The translations under genes and the position numbers were made by a program. The notes under the pieces are model-generated. The model searched no databases, was not told the DNA's origin, and was given only the letters and a program-made list of their open reading frames with translations. Positions 1 to 9,516 of a stretch of DNA of 64,000 bases are shown here, one piece after another; within the stretch, counting starts at the first letter, position 1; each line of letters begins with the position of its first letter. The stretch spans positions 62,001 through 126,000 of the forward strand of contig NZ_VLKC01000001.1 in NCBI RefSeq assembly GCF_007830295.1. The letters run 5' to 3'. The stretch is from Sporomusa sp. KB1 (GTDB lineage: Bacteria > Bacillota > Negativicutes > Sporomusales > Sporomusaceae).

Positions 1-3000
1 GACGTCAACATATCTGTTAATTCTAGCACAAGTGTAACTGCAGGCGGTCTTGTCGGGAGTATGAGCAGCGGCGGTGCCATCACCAATAGCTACAGCACAG
101 GTACAGTCGACGTTACCGCTACAGGGAACTGGACCAGCGTGGGCGGCTTGGTAGGGAGTAGTGGTGGTACGATCACAAATTCCTACAGCACCGGGGCGCT
201 AACCCTTACCGATGCTGCCGGATTTAATTTTATTGGTGGTTTAGTCGGAATTGACTCGAGCATATCTACATTCAATAACTGCTATACTACGAGTCCGGTC
301 ACAATGAATGGCGACAGTAGTTACGTTGGCGGTTTTGGCGGACTCGTCCTTGGCACTATCACAAATTCCTACAGTACAGGTTCGATAACCAATAACGGCA
401 GCAACACTTTCGGTGGTTTTCTAGGGAGCAACGGAAGTGCTTTTGGGTTGAACGCTACTATCGCCGGTTCCTACTGGGATACCGAGACTTCAGGCATAAG
501 CGATACAACCAAAGGCGTTGGCGACGCCGCTAATGCCAGCGGCGTCACCGGTTTGACAACAATCCAGGCAAGGGACAAGACCACCTTGACAAACCTTGGT
601 TTTGACTTTACCAACACCTGGTTCATGATCGACGGTTATACCCGTCCCTTCCTGCGGTCCGAATTATATAGTTCCACCATCAGTAACGCCCACCAATTGC
701 AGTTAATCGCCGCAACTGAGAACCTGAACGACAGTTATACTCTTAGCCGCAACCTCGACCTGAGCGGGCTGTTCACTGACGCCGCCGGTATGTGGAACAC
801 AGCTACCGGCTTCGTCCCCATCGGCAGTGCTACCACGCCGTTTACCGGTTCTTTTGACGGCAACGGATACTCAATCAGCGGCCTTACCATCACCAACCCG
901 TCAGTTTCGGCCATCGGTCTGTTCGGTTATATCAGCGGCGCAACCATCAGCGATGTCGGCCTGACCGGTCTGGTCATCACCGGCGGCGCCAATAACACGT
1001 ATGTCGGCGGCCTGGTTGGCTATAATGACGGCGGTACCATTGCCGATGTGTACACTACAGGCGCGGTAAACGGCGGTACCAATGCCGGCGGCCTGGTCGG
1101 TTTTAACAACGGCACTGTGAAACAATCCTATAGCATGGCTACCGTCAGCGGCGCCGGCAATGTCGGCGGCCTGACCGGGACCAATACCGGCACCATTACC
1201 AACAGTTATTTTGATGCTGCCGGCGTGGTCTCCGGTGGCACCGCCAGCAAGACGGGCGGCATCGCCGGCGTTAACAGCGGTACTATTTCCACTTCCTACA
1301 GCGCTGGCGCGGTAAGCGGCGGTACAGCCGGCGGCCTGGTCGGCGACGGCAGCGGCGGCACAGTTGCAGCCTCAGTGTGGGATACCACCACTTCCGGCCA
1401 GACAAGCGGCGTCGGCAGTGATTCGTCCGCCACCGGTGTCACCGGACTGACCACTGCCCAAATGGGCAACAGCGCCAACTATCCCAGCGGCTGGGATTTT
1501 ACCAATACCTGGTCTTTATCCGGGGCACGGCCCCTCCTGCAGTGGGAATTAAACGGCAGCACCATCATCACCACGCTTGATCAACTCCTGGCCCTAAGCA
1601 ACAATCTGAGTGGTACGTATATTCTGGCCGCTGATATCGACCTGACTGGCACGGCGTGGACACCCATCGGCGACAGTGCTACAACTTCCTTTACCGGTAT
1701 CCTGAAGGGCAACGGCTATACCATCAGCGGGCTGACCATCACGGACTCTGCCGCTTCCGCCCTCGGCCTGTTCGGCTATACCAAGGGCGCCTCCCTCAGC
1801 AGCATCAACCTGACCAACGTCAATATCGTGGCCGGCGCAAATAACCTGTATGTCGGCAGCCTGGTCGGCTACAGTGGGATCGGCACCAGCATCACCGGTT
1901 CCTCCAGTGCCGGTAAAATTATTGCCAGCGGCACCGGCAACACCGTCGGTGGCCTGGTCGGCTACAACGCCGGCAGTATCGAGAGTTCTGCCAACACAGC
2001 CGCTGTTACCGCCACCGGCGCCAGCAGCCTAGTGGGCGGCCTGGCGGGCTGGAATGCAATTGATGGCGTCATCACCGGGTCCAACAATGCCGGCATGGTA
2101 ACCGCCAGCGGCGCCAACAGCATAGTCGGCGGCCTGACGGGAACAAACGCGGGCACTATTGAAAGCTCCTATGTCGACACTGCCGTTACCGTCACCAGTG
2201 ATGCCGACAGCAACTCAGCCGGCGGCCTGGTTGGCGAAAACGACGGCAGCATCAGCAGTTCCTACAATAAGGGCGGGGTGAAAACAACTGCGAGCGCCAC
2301 CAATAATAAGGTCGGCGGTCTGGCCGGGGTAAACAATGCCAGCAGCACTATTACCGGTTCCTACAATAGCGGCGCGATAACCGCCAATGGTGCTGCCAGT
2401 GACGTTGGCGGCCTGATCGGAACTAATAATAGTAACATTACCAGCCTTTACAATGCCGGCGCAGTGACCAGCACCGCCGACAACAGCATCGTTGGCGGCC
2501 TTGTGGGCAGAAACAATAGCACGATCAGCAATTCCTATAATTCCGCCAGAGTAACCGCCAGCGGTGCCACCAGCACAGCCGGCGGCCTGGTCGGGATAAA
2601 CACCTCCACCGGCGCCATCACCGGCTCCTACGATACCAGCGCGGTCACCGTCAGCGGCGCCGCCAGCACAGCCGGCGGCCTGGTGGGAGAAAATGACGGC
2701 AGCATCACCAACTCCTACAGCATGATCAAGACCTCCGGCACCGGCGCCGGCAGCACCATCGGCGGCCTGGCCGGGATAAACAACGGCACCATCGCCACTT
2801 CCTTCAGCGTCGGCGCCACCACCGGCACTGACAGCACAGTCGGTGGTCTGGTCGGCGTGAACAATGGCACCATTACCGACGCAGTTTGGTGTACAACAAC
2901 CTCCGGGCAAACCACCGGGATCGGTTCCGGTTCCGGCACTGCCACCAATGTCCAGGGCTTGATGTGGGCCAATATGTTAAAAAGCAGCAATTTCTCCACA

Positions 3001-4188
3001 TGGGATACCAGCAAATGGGGAATTACCAACGGTTTCCTCCCCTACCTCCAGTGGCAGTATGACGGTACGCCAACACAAAGTTTCACCGGTACAGTCCAGG
3101 GAGGCACCGGCGAAACGATTAATGTTGTATTTACGAACTATTCGGGAATAACTCAAACAGCTGCGCAAGCTTATGAATTCGGTGTTGATGGTTTCTATTA
3201 TGGCATGGGCACGACATCAGTGCCTACCAACAGAGCAGTATTGCTCTACGTCGCAGGCGACGCCAACTATAAGGCTAACAGCATCTACCGCGCCACCAGC
3301 AACGGCCTGACAGGCAGCAAGCTGATCAAAGATACACTGTTCATCGATAACAGTGGCGCAACATCGGATACAGATCCAAGTATATGGAATGTATTTACAA
3401 CCTACCAGTCACCCGATGAAATTCTTTATACATTCGGCACTCTGAATGGCGTCTCCGGGCTTATAGTAAACGGCAACCTCATAGCCAATGATATTTCACT
3501 TGGTAATAGCACCAATAGCATAATCGCCACCGGCTCCATTACCATTACCACCCCCGGCGATATTATGTTCAATAACAACTTTCATGCAAATAATCTTGAT
3601 TCATTCGATTTAGGCAATCAGCAACTTGTCGCCCTCGGCGGCGACATTACCATAACCGCCGGCGGCAACATCATCCTGCGCCACGGAGCAACCAATACTA
3701 CCGAGCTTACCGCCAGCGGCGACGTTACCCTGGTGGCCGGTACCGGCTTCCTCAATGACAGCGGCGCCAACGCCATCGTGGCCGGCGGACGCTGGCTGGT
3801 ATATGCCCCCGATCAGCTCATTTATTCGTCCAACACTGCGTTATACTATGACGCCAGAACTTATGACAAACTGTCCCGGATGACCAGCAAGGTGGACAGC
3901 CCCAGCAGCGAGCTCATCTATGACGCCCGAGGCGGGCTGACTGGTGACTTTGTCCTATGGGATGGCCAATCAGCGCCAGCTACTGGCAGCGGCTTTATCT
4001 TCACAGCAGCCAATCCGTTAACCCGTCCCCTGACACCGGCCCAGTTACAACGTAACGCGGCCATTACCGAAGCCCTCATCTCCAATGCCAGGTTAGGCTC
4101 GATAGTTACACCAGCCGCTGATCTGGCGGTAAGTTCAGAGACTTTGCCGTTCCTGACCATCGTCGGTGAAGGTGTGGCAATTCAATAG
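1..4188 (+). CDS. GLUG-repeat filamentous-haemagglutinin-type exoprotein, 5' end outside window
   Basis: The reading frame is open from base 1, so the true start lies upstream and about 1,395 residues are visible. The first 1,000 residues are tandem GLUG-type repeats of the form GGLVGxNxGxI..SYSxGxV, interrupted about every 250-300 residues by blocks ending in GxWDTxTSGxTxG and a following L-x-L-x-x-D-I/L-D-L strand motif. The last 350 residues change to beta-helix-like sequence rich in GDITITAGGNI and VAGGRWLVYAPD, typical of the C-terminal region of two-partner-secretion exoproteins. The family forms long secreted beta-helices used for adhesion. No TpsB transporter is visible here; it may lie upstream. 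The next gene follows after a 165-base gap containing an inverted repeat. Family assignment is firm; the ligand is unknown. Confidence 0.85.
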   Translation, partial: DVNISVNSSTSVTAGGLVGSMSSGGAITNSYSTGTVDVTATGNWTSVGGLVGSSGGTITNSYSTGALTLTDAAGFNFIGGLVGIDSSISTFNNCYTTSPVTMNGDSSYVGGFGGLVLGTITNSYSTGSITNNGSNTFGGFLGSNGSAFGLNATIAGSYWDTETSGISDTTKGVGDAANASGVTGLTTIQARDKTTLTNLGFDFTNTWFMIDGYTRPFLRSELYSSTISNAHQLQLIAATENLNDSYTLSRNLDLSGLFTDAAGMWNTATGFVPIGSATTPFTGSFDGNGYSISGLTITNPSVSAIGLFGYISGATISDVGLTGLVITGGANNTYVGGLVGYNDGGTIADVYTTGAVNGGTNAGGLVGFNNGTVKQSYSMATVSGAGNVGGLTGTNTGTITNSYFDAAGVVSGGTASKTGGIAGVNSGTISTSYSAGAVSGGTAGGLVGDGSGGTVAASVWDTTTSGQTSGVGSDSSATGVTGLTTAQMGNSANYPSGWDFTNTWSLSGARPLLQWELNGSTIITTLDQLLALSNNLSGTYILAADIDLTGTAWTPIGDSATTSFTGILKGNGYTISGLTITDSAASALGLFGYTKGASLSSINLTNVNIVAGANNLYVGSLVGYSGIGTSITGSSSAGKIIASGTGNTVGGLVGYNAGSIESSANTAAVTATGASSLVGGLAGWNAIDGVITGSNNAGMVTASGANSIVGGLTGTNAGTIESSYVDTAVTVTSDADSNSAGGLVGENDGSISSSYNKGGVKTTASATNNKVGGLAGVNNASSTITGSYNSGAITANGAASDVGGLIGTNNSNITSLYNAGAVTSTADNSIVGGLVGRNNSTISNSYNSARVTASGATSTAGGLVGINTSTGAITGSYDTSAVTVSGAASTAGGLVGENDGSITNSYSMIKTSGTGAGSTIGGLAGINNGTIATSFSVGATTGTDSTVGGLVGVNNGTITDAVWCTTTSGQTTGIGSGSGTATNVQGLMWANMLKSSNFSTWDTSKWGITNGFLPYLQWQYDGTPTQSFTGTVQGGTGETINVVFTNYSGITQTAAQAYEFGVDGFYYGMGTTSVPTNRAVLLYVAGDANYKANSIYRATSNGLTGSKLIKDTLFIDNSGATSDTDPSIWNVFTTYQSPDEILYTFGTLNGVSGLIVNGNLIANDISLGNSTNSIIATGSITITTPGDIMFNNNFHANNLDSFDLGNQQLVALGGDITITAGGNIILRHGATNTTELTASGDVTLVAGTGFLNDSGANAIVAGGRWLVYAPDQLIYSSNTALYYDARTYDKLSRMTSKVDSPSSELIYDARGGLTGDFVLWDGQSAPATGSGFIFTAANPLTRPLTPAQLQRNAAITEALISNARLGSIVTPAADLAVSSETLPFLTIVGEGVAIQ

Positions 4189-4213
4189 TCTTGTCTTAGG
4201 AATAGTAAATCTA

Positions 4214-4320
4214 TTAACCGCAGAGACGCAGAGATCACAAAGGGGTATACGGATTTATTGGCAGAAAAGAGTCCCTTTTGTCGAAAATCCCTCTGCGCCC
4301 TCTGTGCCCTCTGTGGTTAA
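4214..4320. repeat. Imperfect long inverted repeat, CGCAGAG type (copy 1)
   Basis: The left arm starts TTAACCGCAGAGACGCAGAG and the right arm ends CTCTGTGCCCTCTGTGGTTAA, enclosing about 55 bases. It is one of five related intergenic inverted repeats in the window (others at 4621, 6891, 7528, 19390). Such CGCAGAG/CCGCCAAG palindromes resemble small non-autonomous palindromic elements found in many genomes. Confidence 0.8.
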
Positions 4321-4353
4321 AATATTTCAACATCTGGTACAGGAGGAATAGTA

Positions 4354-4605
4354 ATGAACATTCAAGAAATCTTCGCCGACGGAATTAGCGGCATCCACAT
4401 TACCAACAACACCATCCGGGTGGATTTAATGACACTGCAGCCTCATCTTAAAAGTGAGAATGGCCAGCCAGTATTTAACATCAACCACCGTCTCATCCTG
4501 CCGCTGGAAGGCTTTGTCCAGGGGTTCGGCCTGCAGCAGCAAATCCTCAAACAATTAGCCGACGCCGGGGTGATAAAGAAGCAGGAAGATAATACAGCCG
4601 ACTAA
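4354..4605 (+). CDS. Small hypothetical protein, 83 aa
   Basis: I do not recognise this protein. It starts at an ATG preceded by AGGAGGA with good spacing, so translation is likely. It has no signal peptide or membrane segment. The N-terminal half alternates hydrophobic and polar residues (GIHITNNTIRVDL), suggesting beta strands, and the C-terminal part (QQQILKQLADAGVIKKQ) suggests a helix. It lies between the exoprotein gene and the TonB receptor gene, with inverted repeats on both sides. Co-transcription with the exoprotein is plausible but unproven, and no function can be assigned. Confidence 0.6.
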   Translation: MNIQEIFADGISGIHITNNTIRVDLMTLQPHLKSENGQPVFNINHRLILPLEGFVQGFGLQQQILKQLADAGVIKKQEDNTAD

Positions 4606-4620
4606 GAGTAAAAAATAGTT

Positions 4621-4734
4621 AGCTGCCAAGAACGCCACAAGCTCGCCAAGAACAGACACCGGAAAAATCACCAGCTAACCACCCACAATAATACATTTGG
4701 CGTCCTCAGCGTTCTTGGCGTCTTTGGCGGTTAA
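4621..4734. repeat. Imperfect long inverted repeat, CCGCCAAG type (copy 2)
   Basis: The left arm contains GCCAAGAACGCCACAAG and the right arm CGTTCTTGGCGTCTTTGGCGG, about 50 bases apart. It belongs to the same intergenic family as the copy at 6891, in the gap directly before the TonB receptor gene. Confidence 0.75.
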
Positions 4735-4774
4735 TCCATCATGTTTATCCAATATCGTAAAGGGGAGAAAAGTC

Positions 4775-6874
4775 ATGAAAAAAAAGAAACTGGCGTTTTT
4801 AGCCAGTTGCCTGCTGCTGTATTCCAGTTTTCCACTGGCGGTGACGGCGGCCGAAGAAGCCAATACCGGGGGCGACACCGAGGTGGAAGAGGTGGTGGTA
4901 ACCGCTGCCGCTTTCAAACAGCTTAACCCGGTTAAGTTTACCGTCATTACCGAGGACGAGATCAAGTCCAAAGGAGCACAAAACGCGGCCGACGCCCTGA
5001 AAGACGTAACCGGCTTATATATTACCAGCAGCAATACCAAAGGCAAGGCTATTGCCCAGTTCCGCGGCAGCGACGCCGATAACACCAAGATCTTTATTGA
5101 CGGCGTGCCGCTCAGTCCGGTCGGCGACGGCAAGGTGGATTTACGCAACATCCCGGCCGACAATATTGAAAAAATTGAGATCATCAAAGGCGCCGTGCCG
5201 GTTATTTACGGCACCGACGCTCCCGGCGGGGTTATCTATATCACCACCAAGAAAGCCACTCAAAAAATGGCCGAATCACTGACCATCACCTCCGGCAGCA
5301 ACAATACGCAGCGATATTTTGCCTCAGTCGGCGGTGATACCGGCAAGTTCAATTATAATTTCACCGCCAAGAAGGAAGATACCGACGGCTATACCGCTCA
5401 TTCCAAGTTATCGGCCGACTACTACAGCGGCAAGATGAGCTGGGATATCAACAACAAATCCTCGCTCACCCTGTTCGGTTCCTATTCTGAGCGCCAGGAA
5501 GAGCAACCCAACCGTATCGACCCGGCTACCGGCCTGATTGTCTTAAACAGCGGCCGGAGCGGTGCCACGACCGGCAAAAGCAGCTACTGGTCCAATAGTT
5601 ATGACTGGGAATATGACCCGATTAAAAACTCATACACCGGCGCGTTATACAACCAAAAACTCAACGCCAACAGCGAGCTTAGTTTCAAGGTGTACCGTTC
5701 TAAGGAAAACAGCCATCTGCTGGCTGCCCTGCTCAACACGACCGACAAGTTAAATCTGTGGTGGGATGGTACGGTTAAAGGCTACGAATTACAAAATACC
5801 ATCAGAACAAGCAAGGTCAATACCGCAACCTGGGGTTACTCCTATGAAACCAGAAGCTTTACCGAGCAATCCAACAGCGGTCATTCTTATTATGATTACA
5901 CCGGCAAAAGCTTTTATCTGCAAAATGTCACCAATCTCGGCAAACTGGCAACAAGTTTCGGCTACCGGCATTACGAAAACTCCGACAATGCCAACATCCG
6001 GACAATCGCCTATAACTCACCGGCGACGCAATACGGCAAAGGCACGGCCGACGATCCGGTCTTCAGCCTCAACTATGCGCTTAGTGACAAAACTAATCTA
6101 CATGGTTCTATCGGCAAAAGCTACCGCTGGCCAAACGCCAAAGAACGGTCCGGACCGGGCGGCATCTATCCCTACAGCGACACGCAAACCTATCTAACCA
6201 ACTCTGACGGATCGGTAACTTATTATTATGTAATGGCTGATGGCTCACTATCTCAAGGCACAGTCTGCGACTACCTGTTGCCGGAAACAGCCATCAACCG
6301 CGAATTGGGACTGGGTTACTCGCTGCACGGGTTTAAATTCGATATTACCTACTTCAACAAAGACATCACCAATATGATCAAAGGCCAGGGGTTCGGCCAG
6401 CAGCATACCCAGTATTACAACATCCCCCATGTCGATATGCATGGTTTTGAAGTGGAAATTAACAAAAAAATTGCCGACCATGTCAAAGGCTTCCTGAACT
6501 ACACCTACACCAATGCTTTTGACACGCTGTTGCAATTGCAAGTGCGCGACATCCCGTACCGCAAATTCTCTTTGGGCCTCAACTACACCGGCCAGGACGG
6601 CCTAAATGCCAATCTGGCCCTAAACTATATCGGCTCCTGCACCAGCGCCTTCAGCAACGGCAACGGCAACGGCAGCGGCGATTCTCCCACCAGAATGCTT
6701 GTTCAGAAATTGCCCAGCTACTCCACTGTTGATCTGAAAGTCAGCAAGACAGTCGATAACCGGGATTATTACATTAAAATCAGCAACCTGTTTGACAAGA
6801 AGTACTACGCAGGCGCCTATCTTGCGGCCCCTGATAGGTATATAGAAACAGGCGTAACGGTTAAATTTCAGTAA
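4775..6874 (+). CDS. TonB-dependent outer-membrane receptor
   Basis: 699-residue TonB-dependent receptor. The chosen ATG follows GGGGAGAAAAGTC and opens a clean signal peptide (MKKKKLAFLASCLLLY, cleavage near VTAAEE); the longer frame from 4697 has no such signal. Residues about 30-45 (VEEVVVTAA) look like a TonB box, followed by a plug domain (FTVITEDEIKSKGAQNA, FRGSDADNTKIFIDGVPL, EKIEIIKGAVPVIYGTDAPG, GGVIYIT) to about residue 165, then a 22-strand-type barrel ending in VTVKFQ. The family imports siderophores, cobalamin or metal chelates using TonB energy. The substrate cannot be read from sequence. No TonB/ExbBD genes are in the window. It stands alone between two inverted repeats. Confidence 0.93.
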   Translation: MKKKKLAFLASCLLLYSSFPLAVTAAEEANTGGDTEVEEVVVTAAAFKQLNPVKFTVITEDEIKSKGAQNAADALKDVTGLYITSSNTKGKAIAQFRGSDADNTKIFIDGVPLSPVGDGKVDLRNIPADNIEKIEIIKGAVPVIYGTDAPGGVIYITTKKATQKMAESLTITSGSNNTQRYFASVGGDTGKFNYNFTAKKEDTDGYTAHSKLSADYYSGKMSWDINNKSSLTLFGSYSERQEEQPNRIDPATGLIVLNSGRSGATTGKSSYWSNSYDWEYDPIKNSYTGALYNQKLNANSELSFKVYRSKENSHLLAALLNTTDKLNLWWDGTVKGYELQNTIRTSKVNTATWGYSYETRSFTEQSNSGHSYYDYTGKSFYLQNVTNLGKLATSFGYRHYENSDNANIRTIAYNSPATQYGKGTADDPVFSLNYALSDKTNLHGSIGKSYRWPNAKERSGPGGIYPYSDTQTYLTNSDGSVTYYYVMADGSLSQGTVCDYLLPETAINRELGLGYSLHGFKFDITYFNKDITNMIKGQGFGQQHTQYYNIPHVDMHGFEVEINKKIADHVKGFLNYTYTNAFDTLLQLQVRDIPYRKFSLGLNYTGQDGLNANLALNYIGSCTSAFSNGNGNGSGDSPTRMLVQKLPSYSTVDLKVSKTVDNRDYYIKISNLFDKKYYAGAYLAAPDRYIETGVTVKFQ

Positions 6875-6890
6875 TATTTGAGGAATTGTG

Positions 6891-6999
6891 TTAAACCGCC
6901 AAGGACGCCAAGGATAACATAAGCTATAAAATTACCTACTCACAATAAGTTAAAATCCCTTGGCGCCCTTAGCGTTCCCTGGTGTCCTTGGCGGTAAAA
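6891..6999. repeat. Imperfect long inverted repeat, CCGCCAAG type (copy 3)
   Basis: Left arm TTAAACCGCCAAGGACGCC; right arm GGTGTCCTTGGCGGTAA. It lies between the TonB receptor and the OmpH gene and could act as a transcript-end hairpin as well as a repeat element. Confidence 0.8.
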
Positions 7000-7035
7000 A
7001 TTATGCCTTGAACGGCAGGAAAGAAGGTAACTACT

Positions 7036-7497
7036 ATGTCTATATTTAATGAAGCAAAAAAAATCAGCGCATTATCGCTTACATTGCTTTTTCTTGGATT
7101 ATTCGGGATCATTATGACCCCACCCGGCACAGCTTATGCCGCACCAGCAGCTTCGGCGGTCGGCACCGTTGACTACGACCTGCTGATCAACCAGCATCCA
7201 GATACCCAGAAAGCCAATGAAATTTATCGCACTGAAACCGAACAGGCCAAAAAGGAATATGACGCCAAAGCGGCCGGCCTGAGCGACAAGGAAAAACAGG
7301 ATCTCAACCTCCAGCTCATGCAGCGGGTGGAACAAAAGCGCCAGGAGCTATTGAAAGCCATCACCGACAAAATCAACGCCGCCGTCAAGGAAGTGGCCAC
7401 TGCCCAAGGCCTGACAATGATTGTGTCCAAAACTTTTGTCATTTACGGCGGACCGGATATCACCAATGATGTCCAAAAGAAGATAACCGGCAAGTAA
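7036..7497 (+). CDS. OmpH/Skp-family periplasmic protein
   Basis: 153-residue protein with an N-terminal signal anchor (about residues 15-35, ending TAYAAPAASA) followed by the OmpH/Skp pattern: a strand (VGTVDYDLLINQHP), a long charged helix (residues 60-110, rich in E, K and Q) and a returning helix with a conserved tail (AQGLTMIVSKTFVIYGGPDIT). Skp-family chaperones trimerise in the periplasm and hold unfolded outer-membrane proteins. A role in handling the neighbouring receptor and exoprotein is inferred. It is separated from both neighbours by inverted repeats, so it is probably its own transcript. Confidence 0.85.
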   Translation: MSIFNEAKKISALSLTLLFLGLFGIIMTPPGTAYAAPAASAVGTVDYDLLINQHPDTQKANEIYRTETEQAKKEYDAKAAGLSDKEKQDLNLQLMQRVEQKRQELLKAITDKINAAVKEVATAQGLTMIVSKTFVIYGGPDITNDVQKKITGK

Positions 7498-7527
7498 GTT
7501 AAAAAAAGCGCTATCGTGGGATTGTAT

Positions 7528-7604
7528 AACCACAGAGACGCAGAGTACGCAGAGGGAAATGCATGTCAAGCCGTTCCCCCTGTGTACTCTGCGTCTCTGT
7601 GGTT
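7528..7604. repeat. Near-perfect inverted repeat, CGCAGAG type (copy 4)
   Basis: The arms AACCACAGAGACGCAGAG.. and ..CTCTGCGTCTCTGTGGTT are almost perfectly complementary over about 28 bases with an 18-base centre. This is the most symmetrical of the five copies and nearly identical in its arms to the copy at 19390. Confidence 0.85.
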
Positions 7605-7630
7605 CAATAAACTTAACTTTCTTTCCGTAT

Positions 7631-7671
7631 AAAGTTTACGCCCCGGCCACATTGGCCGGGGCGTAAGCTTT
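7631..7671 (-). terminator. Intrinsic terminator, probably bidirectional
   Basis: A perfect GC-rich stem (ACGCCCCGGCCA / TGGCCGGGGCGT) extended by AAAGTTT/AAGCTTT flanks, immediately after the stop of the minus-strand secreted FN3 protein. Confidence 0.85.
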
Positions 7672-7684
7672 ATTGATGTTCTAA

Positions 7685-8998
7685 TTAGAGAGCACTTGCC
7701 GTGGAGATGGATAAGCCTACCGGCTGCGTATTGCCGCTGTTGGTGGGCTGAACGCGGACCCAATAGGTGTGGCCTGAGGTCAGACCGGTAATGGAATAGG
7801 ACATCGGCGAGCTAAGCGTATTGGTGATAACACTGCCGTTTGCTTTGGTCCAGGAACCAATGCTGGCATATTTGCCGTCAGCGTTGGAAGCATCGATATA
7901 ATAGACATTAAACCCATACGGAGCCGGAGTAATCGAATAAGTTTGGTTGACAGGCCATGACACGGTAATTTGGCTGGTGCTGTCGCGGGTGGCCGTCAGA
8001 TTGACGAGGGGATTGCCAGTATTCTCCCAGCCGGCGTAATCAGTAGAAGCTGTAGAGAAATTGAAAGCGGTAATGCCCGTGGAGTTATCTTTGGAATTTG
8101 TAAAAGTAGTGTAAGTATGAGAAGCGGTATCAGTGAAGCTCGGCAGATACAGGGTATAATTGTGGCCGGCAGTCCGGTTATAAACTGTCGTGCTATTGCC
8201 TTGTTTGGTCATGGGGAAGTAGAAGGTGGTGTTCACACTACCGTAGTCATTGGAGATCGCATTATGACTCTGACTCCCCGGTACGGTTGTACTACCCGTG
8301 GTGTCCTTGAAGCCAACACCGGCGCTAGAACTGTTCAGAGTACTTAAATAGGTCGAAAGCGAGCCGGAAGCAAGTGGCCGGTCAAAAATGAGTATTGTAT
8401 TGGACTCTACCGGTACACCAGAGGTACTGTCAGGGTCCCCCACCACAAAAGTGACATACGGATTATGATCTGCATAGTTTCCCAAAGCATTAGGGGTCCT
8501 GAAGGTGAATGTCAAGTCTTTTGCTTTCGTATAATTACCTACGCTAAGACCGTTTTGATCCTCCAAGACGCCATGAATAACCACGTCATAAAGCGTGTCG
8601 GCACTCAGCGAAGATGTCGTGATGGTCGCTTTGGTGCCTTTGCTTAGGTTGGTGTCAGTGGTGCCGCTATACTGGCCGCCGGTGCCGCCCGAGCTAACCG
8701 AAACCGAGCTGACCTTATCGCCGCTACTACCGTGCGGTATGACGTCAAACAGTTCTGCCGTAATGGTTTCACCCGGACTGCCTGTTTGTTTGTCAAAGAA
8801 CACCGCAATATGGGTGCTGTCCACATACTGATAGCCACTAAAGCTTATTGGCTTGTTGCCGCTGCCTGACCCAGTCTGGGTGCCGCTATAGTTCAGCGCA
8901 AAGGCGCTGGACCCGACTGCCACAGTAAATGCCAGGGCAAGCGCGGCCATATTGGCTAACTTACTACTTTTTTTACCAGCTTTCTTAAACGTAAACAT
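7685..8998 (-). CDS. Secreted protein with Ig-like N-terminal region and C-terminal fibronectin type III domain
   Basis: 437 residues. A long signal peptide (KKAGKKSSKLANMAALALAFTV.. to about residue 34, split here by its AxA site) exports it. Residues about 45-160 resemble a bacterial Ig-like/SbsA-type domain (IAVFFDKQTGSPGETITAEL, then LTFTFRTPN). Residues about 165-330 are Ser/Thr-rich beta sequence. Residues about 335-430 form an FN3 domain (LTATRDSTSQITVSWP, YGFNVYYIDAS, YSITGLTSGHTYWVRV). There is no anchoring motif or SLH domain. The start ATG is preceded by GGAGGCAAACAAA. It is transcribed towards the terminator at 7631 and is alone on its strand. Function unknown; a surface or extracellular structural role is likely. 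Confidence 0.8.
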   Translation of the reverse strand: MFTFKKAGKKSSKLANMAALALAFTVAVGSSAFALNYSGTQTGSGSGNKPISFSGYQYVDSTHIAVFFDKQTGSPGETITAELFDVIPHGSSGDKVSSVSVSSGGTGGQYSGTTDTNLSKGTKATITTSSLSADTLYDVVIHGVLEDQNGLSVGNYTKAKDLTFTFRTPNALGNYADHNPYVTFVVGDPDSTSGVPVESNTILIFDRPLASGSLSTYLSTLNSSSAGVGFKDTTGSTTVPGSQSHNAISNDYGSVNTTFYFPMTKQGNSTTVYNRTAGHNYTLYLPSFTDTASHTYTTFTNSKDNSTGITAFNFSTASTDYAGWENTGNPLVNLTATRDSTSQITVSWPVNQTYSITPAPYGFNVYYIDASNADGKYASIGSWTKANGSVITNTLSSPMSYSITGLTSGHTYWVRVQPTNSGNTQPVGLSISTASAL

Positions 8999-9000
8999 TT

Positions 9001-9516
9001 TGTTTGCCTCCTTAATTTTTTTTGGCGGATTTGACCAAGGTATTGTAACTCTGCATTACTCAGTCATCAATCACCCCTCATCCCCTTTTAGATTTAAAAA
9101 GTCGGAATGTAAAAGATCACCCCGGCTGGGCCGACAATCTTTTCCACACTGGGAGGCATCGTTTGTGACACTAAGGCTTGTCCACACCATATATCCAGGA
9201 AAGCCCGGTGTCCAACAGCAATTTTCACCAACCTTATTAAACAAAACAAATAAAAACGGTTATAACAAATGATAACAAAATATAACTGATATTGGTATTT
9301 TTTCTATTTGCTGTGTTAATTTGATTATATTTGTTCATATACATTTTTGTCAAGCATACTCTCAATATCTAATTTGTTTATGTTAGTTTATTTTTGTTTA
9401 TCTTTGTTTATTTTTGTTTACTTTTGTTTATTTCGCAAATTATGACATTTTTTTCATTATTGGTTGGTTTATAATGGCAACAATAATTGCTATTTATTAT
9501 GTAGGGGTGATTTGGT
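9001..9516. other. AT-rich intergenic region with tandem TTTGTTTA repeats
   Basis: This 516-base gap separates divergent genes. At 9373-9431 the octamer TTTGTTTA recurs about six times with small variations, and at 9255-9290 ATAACAAA-like units recur. Around 9105-9175 an imperfect hairpin has AAAAGAT/ATCTTTT arms. I see no supported gene. The AT-rich tandem block lies directly upstream of the glycosylation operon and may be its promoter or a regulator-binding array. Confidence 0.5.

Noticed and set aside
2215..3029. Antisense ORFs of up to 231 codons across the exoprotein gene
   Set aside because: They are Gly/Ala-rich shadows of the repeat-coding strand without ribosome sites, typical of GC-rich repeats.
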